A stretch of DNA of 64,000 nt from CAZGUG01 sp964625335. Its GTDB lineage: Bacteria; Bacillota; Clostridia; Ch29. Position 1 is the stretch's first letter, and the number at the start of each line of letters is the position of its first letter. Position numbers and translations under genes: made by a program. Location: contig CAZVBE010000011.1 of NCBI GenBank assembly GCA_964625335.1, positions 1 to 64,000 of the forward strand. The letters are read 5' to 3'. Positions 16,476 to 24,246 of this stretch are shown in pieces. Under the pieces are notes generated by a model. That model searched no databases and had not been told where the DNA came from. It saw nothing but the letters and a program-made list of their open reading frames with translations.

Positions 16476-17507
16476 ATGAAGGTCAGCGAAATATATGACG
16501 GAGATTATGCCATAGTAGACGTGAGGTCGCCGGGTGAGTTCCAAAAAGGTTCGATACCCGGTGCCGTGAACATACCACTTTTTGACGATGAAGAGAGGGA
16601 TTTAATTGGTACCCTGTACAAAAAAGAAGGTACAAGACAGGCAAAGAAACGGGGTATTGAAGTGGTATCGGCGAAGCTGGCGGATATCTACGGGAAAATA
16701 GATTCAGAGGAGGAAAAGGGGAAGGAGATAGTGGTGTTCTGCTCAAGGGGAGGCATGCGGAGCGGGTCGATTGTCCGGCTGCTTGATTCCCTGGGGCACA
16801 GGGTGCATCAGCTTGAGGGCGGGTACAAGGAATACAGAAGATACGTTCTTGATAACCTGAATGCCTTGATTGATTCGAAAAAGGTTGTGGTTATCCACGG
16901 CAACACCGGAACGGGCAAGACAGAGCTGCTCAAAATATTGCGGGGGCAGGGCTTCCCGTCGGTGGACCTGGAGGATATGGCCAACAGCCGGGGCTCAATC
17001 TTTGGCACGGTTGGGCTTGGCCGGCCCCGGTATCAGAAGGCTTTTGAAGCATTGCTCTTTGAAAGGATAAGGGAAATTGACGGGGAATATATTATAGTGG
17101 AGTCCGAAAGCCCAAGGGTAGGAAGGGTATACCTGCCCAATGCCCTGGTGGATAAAATGAGAACGGGGATCCATATACTGGTGGAGTGCAAAATGCAGCA
17201 GAGAATAAAAAGAATAGTCGATGAATACATAAGTATACAAAGGGATGATGTTCTGGAGGAAATAAGGGACTCGATAAACAGGCTCAAGGGAGAACTGGGC
17301 AAAAAGAAGGCAGATATACTTCTTGTACTGCTGGAGCAAGGGAATTACGAAAAGATTGTAAGTATTCTGCTGGCAGAGCATTATGACCCCAAATACTATC
17401 ATTCCGAGAAAAATTATGACTATGTTTTAAAACTTGGAAGCGACAATGTGGAAGAATGCGCAGGAACTATTGCGGAGTTTCTTAACAGCCGGTTCAAAAA
17501 ACATTAG
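16476..17507 (+). CDS. mnmH: tRNA 2-selenouridine synthase
   Basis: 343 residues. It replaces sulfur with selenium (through a geranylated intermediate) at the wobble 2-thiouridine of certain tRNAs, using selenophosphate. An N-terminal rhodanese domain carries the active cysteine C89 (VVFCSRGGMRSG), and a P-loop GNTGTGKT (142-149) starts the C-terminal kinase-like domain. Length and architecture match the family. It implies selD elsewhere in the genome. It follows serA after 79 bases, with a TATAAT-like box near 16407, so it may have its own promoter. Confidence 0.93.
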   Translation: MKVSEIYDGDYAIVDVRSPGEFQKGSIPGAVNIPLFDDEERDLIGTLYKKEGTRQAKKRGIEVVSAKLADIYGKIDSEEEKGKEIVVFCSRGGMRSGSIVRLLDSLGHRVHQLEGGYKEYRRYVLDNLNALIDSKKVVVIHGNTGTGKTELLKILRGQGFPSVDLEDMANSRGSIFGTVGLGRPRYQKAFEALLFERIREIDGEYIIVESESPRVGRVYLPNALVDKMRTGIHILVECKMQQRIKRIVDEYISIQRDDVLEEIRDSINRLKGELGKKKADILLVLLEQGNYEKIVSILLAEHYDPKYYHSEKNYDYVLKLGSDNVEECAGTIAEFLNSRFKKH

Positions 17508-17549
17508 GGACGGTTCTTTTTGTTTCTACTAAATGTTGGGGGGGTATTA

Positions 17550-18050
17550 ATGAAGGGAATAAGGTTTTTGACCAGAACAGCTCTGCTTTTGGCACTGACG
17601 GCAGCATTTCAGATGATAAGGCCTCTGCTCTCGCTTCCTCCGATGGCATCCAATTTTATCGTTGGCAGCCTTGTCAATGCATCACTGGCGGCGGCGTCTG
17701 TCCTGGTAGGGGCATGGAGCGGGATAGTTATCAGTATTTTAGCGCCAATAATAGCCCTTTTTCAGCAGCACATTGTTTTTCCCTGGCTTGTGCCCATTAT
17801 AGCCGGAGGCAATGCCGTCTATGTGCTTATATACGGCTGGTGGTACAGAAAGAACAAGCCTGTCGGAATAGCCCTGGCTTCGGGGCTCAAATTCCTGCTT
17901 CTTTATTTTTTGGTAAGTACAGCGGTAAACATACTGGTTGTACCGCAGCCTGCGGCCGGCACCCTAAGCTTTATGTTTGGCTGGCCCCAGTTTGTAACGG
18001 CGGTGGCAGGCGGATTGGCCGCCCTGCCGGTAATAAGGAGATTGGATTAA
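17550..18050 (+). CDS. ECF transporter S component-like membrane protein
   Basis: 166 residues starting at the ATG preceded by GGGGGGG. Five to six hydrophobic helices, small size and an N-terminal TALLLALTAAFQM segment fit the substrate-binding (S) subunits of energy-coupling factor vitamin transporters. No EcfA or EcfT gene is adjacent, so it would use shared energizing subunits. Substrate unknown; the nearby cobalamin riboswitch serves the next gene, not this one. A terminator follows at once. MnmH ends 42 bases upstream, so the two may be co-transcribed. Confidence 0.75.
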   Translation: MKGIRFLTRTALLLALTAAFQMIRPLLSLPPMASNFIVGSLVNASLAAASVLVGAWSGIVISILAPIIALFQQHIVFPWLVPIIAGGNAVYVLIYGWWYRKNKPVGIALASGLKFLLLYFLVSTAVNILVVPQPAAGTLSFMFGWPQFVTAVAGGLAALPVIRRLD

Positions 18051-18055
18051 CGGAT

Positions 18056-18080
18056 TCCGGCTGGTGCCGGATTTTTTTTT
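18056..18080 (+). terminator. Terminator of the ECF S-component gene
   Basis: TCCGGC (18056-18061), TGGT loop, GCCGGA (18066-18071), then nine T. Confidence 0.88.
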
Positions 18081-18177
18081 GTTTTGGGGAGAGAATAAAT
18101 ATAGCTCCGGAGAGAGCTGCGGCGAATAGAAGCAGACGTTGGTTTATGCAGATAAGGGTTGATGCGGAGGTGGTAAT

Positions 18178-18444
18178 ATTACAAGAAAGATCGCCATTCA
18201 AAAAGGACTGGAGAATATTACACAGGAAGTGGTAAGGCATGGCTATCAGGTTACCGATATTGACGATACGGGAGATACAATAGATGCAATTATTTATTCG
18301 GCTTCCCTTGGCAATAACGATTACCGGGCGGATTCCACCGATATTGAAACCGGAGGCAACAATAAGTTTGTTGCCATGATAAATGCCGATGAGAAATCGG
18401 TGGAAGAGATAATTTCCATGCTTGGCAGTATAAGAGGGTATTGA
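18178..18444 (+). CDS. YkuS-family (UPF0180) small protein, probable ATT start
   Basis: About 88 residues. The first standard start (GTG 18229) would drop a segment, TRKIAIQKGLENITQEV, that matches the conserved N terminus of the YkuS/UPF0180 family. The frame is closed by TGA shortly upstream and contains no ATG, GTG or TTG before 18229. A strong GGAGGT (18166-18171) lies six bases before ATT 18178. I therefore infer an AUU start, as known for infC. The family function is unknown. It lies between the ECF gene terminator and the cobalamin riboswitch. Confidence 0.78.
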   Translation: MTRKIAIQKGLENITQEVVRHGYQVTDIDDTGDTIDAIIYSASLGNNDYRADSTDIETGGNNKFVAMINADEKSVEEIISMLGSIRGY

Positions 18445-18544
18445 TGTGTTGGCAGCAAAATAATATAATAAAGCTGGTATGTATAACAGGTGTCTTGTGA
18501 CGGATGCCGGCTGCCGATAGTTTAATATTATGAATGACAATGGA

Positions 18545-18712
18545 TTGCAGGTGCCCCGATGGGGAGAATAGGGAACCGGGTGGAAATCCCGGGCGGACCC
18601 GCCACTGTAATGCTGAGCCTAACCTGAATGATGCCACTGGGTTTTTGTGCCCGGGAAGGTCCGGGAAGGGGCGATGAAGCGGAAGCCAGGAGACCTGCCT
18701 GCGATACCCATG
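18545..18712 (+). promoter_or_regulatory. Cobalamin riboswitch
   Basis: Conserved blocks occur in order: GGGAACCGGGTGGAAATCCC near 18570-18591, then GCCACTGTAA (18601-18610), then the B12 box AGCCAGGAGACCTGCC around 18684-18699. It should sense adenosylcobalamin or a related cobamide and repress the downstream cobT. The exact aptamer edges are approximate. Confidence 0.93.
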
Positions 18713-18730
18713 CCGGTGGGTGACGGTAAA

Positions 18731-18761
18731 GCTCACAGTTCTGTTGAACTGTGGGCTTTTT
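18731..18761 (+). terminator. Riboswitch expression-platform terminator
   Basis: GCTCACAGTTC (18731-18741) pairs with GAACTGTGGGC (18746-18756), TGTT loop, then five T. It lies between the B12 box and the cobT ribosome site, so control is probably transcriptional. Confidence 0.85.
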
Positions 18762-18807
18762 GCTGTGCAGGGATACAAACCAAACAATATAAGGAGGTTA
18801 TTGGTTG

Positions 18808-19857
18808 ATGAAATTATTGGATAAGGTGAATAAGGGTATCAGACCGCCTGACCGGGACAAGATGAAAGAGGCAAGGGAAAGGGTGGATAACCTGACAAAA
18901 CCCCTGGGCAGCCTTGGAAGGCTGGAGGAAATCGCCGTACGGCTCTGTGGTATAACAGGCACTTTGGAACCCGAGATGAGCAAAAAAACGCTAATAGTTA
19001 TGGCGGCGGATAACGGGGTTTACTGCGAAGGGGTTGCTGCCTATCCCCAGCAGGTGACCTCATTAATAGCCAGGGGCATGGTGGATGGGACCGCAGGGGT
19101 GGCAGTGTTTGCACGGATGCTGGACGTCAACGTTAGGGTGATTGATATTGGCATGAAGGAGGCCTTTGGCTGTCAGGGTATAGTAAACAAAAAAATAAAG
19201 CCGGGCACCGCCAATATGGCAGAAGGCCCGGCCATGACAAGGAGTGAGGCGGTACAGGCAATACGAACGGGTATTGAGGCGGTATTTGAGGCGGCAGCTT
19301 CGGGAAGCCAAATAATAGCCACCGGGGAGGTGGGCATAGGGAATACAACCTCCAGCAGCGCAGTACTGGCTTCTCTGGAAGGACTGGACCCCGCCCAAAC
19401 CACCGGAAGGGGAGCGGGCCTTGACCAAAGCGGCCTTGCCGGTAAAATTAAGGTGGTAGAAAGGGCCATCAGGGAAAACAGGCCGGACGCCGGTGACGCA
19501 ATAGATGTCATCAGCAAGGTGGGCGGCCTTGACATAGCCGGCATGGCAGGCATTTACCTGGGAGCTGCATATATGAGAATACCTGTGGTAATAGACGGTT
19601 TTATTTCATCGGTGGCTGCTCTGGCAGCGGCAAGGATTAATCCCCTTTCGACCGGATATATGTTTCCTTCCCATCTTTCCGCCGAAAAGGGCGGGAGTAT
19701 TGTATTGGAGCGTCTGGGTCTAAAGCCCTACCTGGATTTGGATATGAGGCTGGGAGAGGGCAGCGGCGCCGTATTGGCCCTTTATATAATCGAAGCGGCG
19801 GCCAGGGCGATTACCCAAATGAAAACCTTCGACGAAATAGGAATAAAAAAGGTATAA
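18808..19857 (+). CDS. cobT: Nicotinate-nucleotide:dimethylbenzimidazole phosphoribosyltransferase
   Basis: 349 residues. It transfers phosphoribose from NaMN to the lower-ligand base, giving alpha-ribazole phosphate for cobamide nucleotide-loop assembly. The motif EVGIGNTTSSSAV and the catalytic glutamate in RLGEGSGAVLAL are intact. Counting from ATG 18808 the glutamate is residue 317, the same number as in the Salmonella enzyme, which favours this start over TTG 18805. AGGAGG is at 18792-18797. It is directly under the cobalamin riboswitch. The neighbouring radical SAM gene follows after 45 bases. Confidence 0.96.
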   Translation: MKLLDKVNKGIRPPDRDKMKEARERVDNLTKPLGSLGRLEEIAVRLCGITGTLEPEMSKKTLIVMAADNGVYCEGVAAYPQQVTSLIARGMVDGTAGVAVFARMLDVNVRVIDIGMKEAFGCQGIVNKKIKPGTANMAEGPAMTRSEAVQAIRTGIEAVFEAAASGSQIIATGEVGIGNTTSSSAVLASLEGLDPAQTTGRGAGLDQSGLAGKIKVVERAIRENRPDAGDAIDVISKVGGLDIAGMAGIYLGAAYMRIPVVIDGFISSVAALAAARINPLSTGYMFPSHLSAEKGGSIVLERLGLKPYLDLDMRLGEGSGAVLALYIIEAAARAITQMKTFDEIGIKKV

Positions 19858-19902
19858 TAAATATAAGCATAGAAAATTTTATATGCAAAGGAAGGTGCAG
19901 AC

Positions 19903-21654
19903 ATGAAGGTGCTGCTTACAACGCTGAATTCCAAATTCATTCATTCATCCCTTGCCCTTAGATACCTGATGGCGTATTGCAGGGACAAGCCCTATAACCT
20001 GGGGTTCAGGGAGTTTACCATAAACGATCCCATCCATACAATAACGGGGGAGATATACAGCGAGACCCCGGATATTGTCGCCTTCTCATGCTATATATGG
20101 AACATTACCGAAACACTGACACTTGCCCGCAGGATTAAACAGGTTAAGCGGGATACCGTTATTGTGCTCGGGGGGCCCGAGGTGTCCTACGACGACTGTG
20201 CCCTGATGGAGCAGCATCCTTTTATTGATTTCATAGTGAGGGGAGAGGGGGAGGAGACCTTCAGGGAACTGCTGGAATACATTGTGGAAGGCAGAGGGCC
20301 AATAGATAATATCCGCGGGATAACCCACAGGTCCGCCGGCAGTGTTGTGAAAAACAAGGACAGGGAATTGATATGCGAACTTGATTCTATTCCTTTTCCC
20401 TATGGGTTTGACAGCGAACTTGAAAATAAAATAGTATACTATGAGGCATCGCGGGGCTGTCCCTTTCAGTGCCAGTACTGCCTTTCATCCACCATTAAAG
20501 GAGTAAGGTTTTTTCCGGTTGAAAGGGTTAAAAAGGACCTGGACAGACTTATGGAACTTGGGGTAAAGCAGGTTAAGTTTGTGGACAGGACATTCAACTG
20601 CAACAGCAGCTTCTCCCGGGAAATATTTGGCCATTTGATTGAAAGGGGAGGCGATATAAATTTCCATTTTGAAATAACCGCCGACCTCCTGGATAAAGAA
20701 CTCCTTAAGCTTCTTGATACCGCACCGCCGGGCCTTTTCCAGTTTGAGGTGGGCGTGCAGACCACCAACCCGCAGGTCTTGAAGGAAATAAGGAGAGATA
20801 CCCGGCAGGAGGCGTTATTTCAAAACATAGGGGAGATTTCCAAGGGCAGAAATATCCATCAGCACCTTGACCTTATAGCAGGGCTGCCGGGGGAGGATAT
20901 GGCCTCCTTTGCAAAGTCCTTTAACCATGTCTTTGGTTTGGCTCCGGATATGCTGCAGCTGGGGTTTCTGAAGCTGCTTAAAGGTTCGGGTATAAGGGAG
21001 AGGGCACCGGAATACGGATATGTTTTTACAGCAGAGCCGCCCTATGAAGTCCTGGCCAATGATTGGATGGACTACGGGGATTTGCGCAGGTTAAAGCTTA
21101 TCGAGCAGGTTTTGGAATACTACTATAACAGCCACGGTTTTGACAATACACTTAAATTTATACTATCCTGTTTTACCGGCGGCCCCTTTGAATTTTTTAA
21201 GGACCTGTCCCGATACCTGGAGAATAAAGGGTTGCATCTTTTAAAGCACGGCCGCAGGGAGCTTTATTCGCTGCTTTATGATTACTGTGTGCACCGGTTA
21301 CAAGCGCCGGAGGCGGCTGTTAATGAGCTGCTCAAACTGGATTTTCTGCTGACCGAAAGGGCCCTGAAGCTGCCGCCGCCGATTAACAGAATAGAGACCC
21401 CGTTTTTCAAGCAAAGGTGCTTTGACTTCCTTGGCAGACCCGAAAATATTAGGTTTTATATTCCCGATTATGCGGAGCTTTCTCCAAAGCAAGTTTACAA
21501 GCTTGTACATTTTGAGGTTTTTGATTCCTGTATATGCGGGCATGTACCGGAAATTGAGAACAGGGACAATGAAAGGGAAGTAACCGTATTGTTTGATTAC
21601 AGGAACAAAGACAGATTGAGACAAAAGGCCCGAATAATAATTGTGCAGCTTTGA
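19903..21654 (+). CDS. B12-binding-type radical SAM protein (DUF4080)
   Basis: 583 residues. An N-terminal cobalamin-binding-like Rossmann domain (1-140) is followed by a radical SAM core whose cluster cysteines are C186, C190 and C193 (RGCPFQCQYC). A C-terminal region of about 200 residues is typical of DUF4080 proteins. The first domain lacks an obvious DxHxxG cobalamin motif, so B12 binding is not certain. The substrate is unknown; the family is common in anaerobic Clostridia. It sits just after cobT and could share the riboswitch-controlled transcript. Confidence 0.88.
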   Translation: MKVLLTTLNSKFIHSSLALRYLMAYCRDKPYNLGFREFTINDPIHTITGEIYSETPDIVAFSCYIWNITETLTLARRIKQVKRDTVIVLGGPEVSYDDCALMEQHPFIDFIVRGEGEETFRELLEYIVEGRGPIDNIRGITHRSAGSVVKNKDRELICELDSIPFPYGFDSELENKIVYYEASRGCPFQCQYCLSSTIKGVRFFPVERVKKDLDRLMELGVKQVKFVDRTFNCNSSFSREIFGHLIERGGDINFHFEITADLLDKELLKLLDTAPPGLFQFEVGVQTTNPQVLKEIRRDTRQEALFQNIGEISKGRNIHQHLDLIAGLPGEDMASFAKSFNHVFGLAPDMLQLGFLKLLKGSGIRERAPEYGYVFTAEPPYEVLANDWMDYGDLRRLKLIEQVLEYYYNSHGFDNTLKFILSCFTGGPFEFFKDLSRYLENKGLHLLKHGRRELYSLLYDYCVHRLQAPEAAVNELLKLDFLLTERALKLPPPINRIETPFFKQRCFDFLGRPENIRFYIPDYAELSPKQVYKLVHFEVFDSCICGHVPEIENRDNEREVTVLFDYRNKDRLRQKARIIIVQL

Positions 21655-21716
21655 AGGATATTTACAAGAAACGCAGAAATTATTAGGTCATGGGGGAAAA
21701 AGGGGGATTCAGGAGG

Positions 21717-22655
21717 ATGAAGCATTCTGTACTTATAGTTGATGACAGCGGTTTTAATGTAAAAATACTAAAAAACCAATTGGAAGAATACTATGAAGTA
21801 ATTTCCACTACCGACCCTATGGATGCGGTTAGGGCAGCTGTTGAAAAAAAGCCAAGCATTATTCTTCTGGATGTAATGATGCCCGGGATGGACGGGTACC
21901 AACTCTGTAAAATCCTTAAGGATGGTAAAGAAACAGCAAATATCCCGGTTGTTTTTCTTACCTCCAAAGGAAGAGTCCAGGATAAGGTTACCGGATTAGA
22001 GGCCGGCGGGGACGATTACATAACAAAGCCCTATGAGTTAAGGGAGCTTTTGGCAAGATTAAATGTGCATATCAGGTTAAGGGAGGCTCAGGACCAGCTC
22101 AAACAGCTGTTGGAAGAGAAAAACCTGCTGATTGAGCAGCTTGAAAACCTGTCGCTGCATGATGGCCTGACCAATGTTCATAATAGAAGATATCTTGAAG
22201 AATACCTCGAAGGGGCCTTTGAGGAGTGTAAAAGATACGGGCTTGCTTTAACGGTTATTATAACGGATATTGACCACTTCAAAAGTGTTAACGATACCTA
22301 TGGACATCAGATAGGGGATGAAGTACTCAAAAAATTTACCAAAAGGCTTGAAGATAATATCAGAGGAGCGGATATGCTGGCGCGATATGGCGGGGAGGAA
22401 TTTGTAGTAGTATTAAAAAACACGGATATAGATGGGGCGGTAGTACTTGCAGAAAAATTAAGGATGATTATAAAGGAGAAGCCCTTTGAAATAGAGGGGC
22501 ATCGTATAAGCCTTACAGTAAGTTTTGGCATTGCAGGGATGAAAGCCGGTAATTACTCGGATGCAGCGCAATTAATAAGGGATGCCGATATGTATCTTTA
22601 TAAAGCAAAGAATGAAGGCCGAAACAGGGTTGAATATGAAGGCAGGAAGGAGTAA
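21717..22655 (+). CDS. Response regulator with GGDEF diguanylate cyclase
   Basis: About 312 residues. An N-terminal receiver (phospho-acceptor D52 in IILLDVMMPG; T/S-K switch LTSKGR) is joined by a coiled-coil linker (about 120-150) to a GGDEF domain. The active site is GGEEF (225-229) and an RxxD inhibitory site (RGAD, 216-219) lies five residues upstream. It should be an active, product-inhibited c-di-GMP synthase. I start at MKHSVLIVDD; ATG 21690 is an alternative because AGGAGG (21711-21716) abuts the chosen ATG, although GGGGG at 21702-21706 is well placed. No histidine kinase is adjacent. Confidence 0.92.
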   Translation: MKHSVLIVDDSGFNVKILKNQLEEYYEVISTTDPMDAVRAAVEKKPSIILLDVMMPGMDGYQLCKILKDGKETANIPVVFLTSKGRVQDKVTGLEAGGDDYITKPYELRELLARLNVHIRLREAQDQLKQLLEEKNLLIEQLENLSLHDGLTNVHNRRYLEEYLEGAFEECKRYGLALTVIITDIDHFKSVNDTYGHQIGDEVLKKFTKRLEDNIRGADMLARYGGEEFVVVLKNTDIDGAVVLAEKLRMIIKEKPFEIEGHRISLTVSFGIAGMKAGNYSDAAQLIRDADMYLYKAKNEGRNRVEYEGRKE

Positions 22656-22711
22656 TATTTGACCCGACTATGGGCAAGAATACCGGTAGCACATTATATG
22701 AGGTGAATTGG

Positions 22712-22954
22712 ATGGAGCTTTTGTGCCCGCTTTGCAATGGTCTGGAGAGGAAAGTAATTCTGTGTGAAGGATGCGGAAACTGCATGGAGGATAAGGGAGC
22801 TATACAGGAATATTTAGATGACTACAGCCCCTATCTTGATCTGGAGATAACCCGCAGGGTGGATGGAGTTCCCGACGATCAGTGCCTGCATATATTTGGA
22901 TGCGAAGCCTGCGGCTCTATAAAGAAAGTAGCCATTGGAATGATTGAATGCTAG
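22712..22954 (+). CDS. Small zinc-ribbon protein
   Basis: 80 residues, with a GAGGTG ribosome site before ATG 22712. Three cysteine pairs (CPLC, CEGCGNC, CEAC) suggest two treble-clef or ribbon-type zinc sites; the middle is acidic. I do not know its function. It follows the GGDEF gene by 56 bases and may be its operon partner. Confidence 0.7.
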   Translation: MELLCPLCNGLERKVILCEGCGNCMEDKGAIQEYLDDYSPYLDLEITRRVDGVPDDQCLHIFGCEACGSIKKVAIGMIEC

Positions 22955-22980
22955 GGAAATAAATGAAGGCCCATGATGAT

Positions 22981-23390
22981 CTTCGCTCCGGCTGATGCAC
23001 ATCCCTACACACCTATATACAATCTTTCGACTGCATACAAGCGTTACGGAACATACACCAACCTTTGCTCGACTATTAAGAGTACCTAAGGAACCTATTG
23101 CAATCTCTCGACTGCAATAGGTCCCGGCAGTCAGTCATGCCTAAATTACTTCTGCAAATTTGGAACCCTTAATAGTCTTAACTCGAACATTATACATCCT
23201 TTTCGACCATATACCAACAGTTGGGCTGGCATACAGCCTTGGAGGACATATAATGCTCTGCCCGCCGACCAATACCGAACCTTCTTGATCCGGTATTGAT
23301 CTTTGGCCGAATATTATTGAGCCCTTTCGGACCCAATAACACTCTTGGCTCAACCATCATGGACCCTTCGCTATCTATTATGCGCAAGGG
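22981..23390. repeat. Degenerate tandem array, about 41-42 bp period, with hairpin arms
   Basis: Around ten units share a core of the form CCTTTCGAC (plus strand) at about 22986, 23026, 23068, 23107, 23148, 23202, 23240, 23284, 23326 and 23367. In several units the core is the loop of an inverted repeat with different arms, for example ACCTATTGCA/TGCAATAGGT (23093-23122) and CAATACCG/CGGTATTG (23270-23298). Read on the minus strand it gives a frameshifted pattern of about 14 residues with recurring GS. No intact gene is present. It may be a decayed repeat-protein gene or a structured element. Confidence 0.55.
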
Positions 23391-23495
23391 AACAAAAATA
23401 TATTCTGACCATTAATTGGCAATATGAACAGAGACCGCAGTGCCAGGCGGGGTGCAGCTTTGAACCTATGAAATAAATGGTTTTGGACTTTGACC

Positions 23496-23524
23496 TTGAC
23501 ATACGTCTTGCCTTGTTTTAATAT
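23496..23524 (+). promoter_or_regulatory. tRNA-Ala promoter
   Basis: TTGACA (23496-23501), 17-base spacer, TAATAT (23519-23524), 25 bases before the tRNA. Confidence 0.8.
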
Positions 23525-23549
23525 ATATATTGCAACGAAAATTAAACGT

Positions 23550-23625
23550 GGGGATATGGCGAAGCTGGGATCGCGCCTGAATGGCATTCAGGAGGCCAGG
23601 GGTTCGAATCCCCTTATCTCCACCA
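23550..23625 (+). tRNA. tRNA-Ala (GGC), probable integration site
   Basis: Complete cloverleaf: acceptor GGGGATA/TATCTCC with a G3-U70 wobble (the alanine identity pair), anticodon loop ATGGCAT (GGC), T loop TTCGAAT, encoded CCA. Everything to its right looks foreign, which fits insertion of the element at the 3' end of this tRNA. Confidence 0.95.
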
Positions 23626-23632
23626 AATAATC

Positions 23633-23676
23633 TACCATCTATTGATAAAAAATAATTTATCAGCAGGTGGTTTTAT
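23633..23676 (+). terminator. Terminator after tRNA-Ala
   Basis: Two-part stem: ACCATCT with AGGTGGT, and inside it GATAAA with TTTATC, followed by TTTATTTTT. Confidence 0.75.
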
Positions 23677-23970
23677 TTTTGCCCAAAAGCCCAGCAATAA
23701 AGCCGTTCCTGCTATTCTAGAGGATCGGCTTTAACATTTACTGGGGTCTATTTCGGCGGTCATAAGAAGTAACCTCTGAATTTACCTAGAAAGTTCACAG
23801 AGGTTATCGTTGAAAGTTAGCAGGGGTGTGCATATTTTGGGTCAATCGTTGAAAGATTGGATAATCGTTAGAAGATTGCTGATTTTAGCGATCAGTTTGC
23901 CGTTTTTGCACCTAAAAAGTAATTACTATAGCAACTAAAAATATATGTAGAAAATAATTTAATATTAAAG
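23677..23970. repeat. Left-end noncoding region of the element: hairpins and short direct repeats
   Basis: No gene. It holds a hairpin AAAGCCG-TCCT/AGGA-CGGCTTT (23699-23732), a hairpin AACCTCTG/CAGAGGTT near 23770-23804, and three direct repeats of ATCGTT(G)AAAG at 23806, 23845 and 23864. Such a cluster near a tRNA junction could be integrase or excisionase arm sites; this is inference. Confidence 0.5.
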
Positions 23971-23999
23971 TTGTAAAAATAATTACTTTATGTTATAAT
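23971..23999 (+). promoter_or_regulatory. Promoter of the restriction-modification operon
   Basis: TTGTAA (23971-23976), 17-base spacer, perfect TATAAT (23994-23999); the first gene begins 35 bases later. Confidence 0.8.
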
Positions 24000-24033
24000 A
24001 AATGCCATATTAAGGCAAAGGAGGAGTAACCAG

Positions 24034-24246
24034 TTGGTTGAGAAAAAAGCTAAATCAAAGATGCCAATGGAGCATCTCAACATTGCAGAGTTCAACCGTG
24101 GCCAATCCTCAAAGCTGATAAGAGGCCTGGTCGCAGATGACAAGACGGCGTTCATTCAAAAAAACGGTAAGCCTATCGCAGTTGTTATGTCCAATGCTCG
24201 CTATGAACGATTGCTAAAGAAGGGGGTCGATATCAATGAATATTAA
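24034..24246 (+). CDS. Phd/YefM-type antitoxin-like protein
   Basis: 70 residues from a TTG start after AAAGGAGGAG. The segment NIAEFNRGQSSKLIRGL and IQKNGKPIAVVMSNARYERL are characteristic of Phd/YefM antitoxins, which bind operator DNA as dimers and neutralise a partner toxin. No RelE/Doc-type toxin follows. Instead it overlaps hsdM by 11 bases. It may act as a transcriptional autoregulator of the restriction operon, a role inferred from position. Confidence 0.8.
   Translation: MVEKKAKSKMPMEHLNIAEFNRGQSSKLIRGLVADDKTAFIQKNGKPIAVVMSNARYERLLKKGVDINEY

Noticed and set aside
17714..18235. Alternative-frame open frame over the ECF gene
   Set aside because: The ECF S-component frame has a clean hydrophobic pattern and ribosome site; this one does not.
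23141..23387. Minus-strand open frames (65-70 codons) in the repeat array
   Set aside because: They are two frames of the same repeat, without ribosome sites; I list them as part of the array, not as genes.
22981..23390. Possible CRISPR array
   Set aside because: Repeats are not identical, no unique spacers between constant repeats, and no cas genes; the units are degenerate and partly self-complementary.
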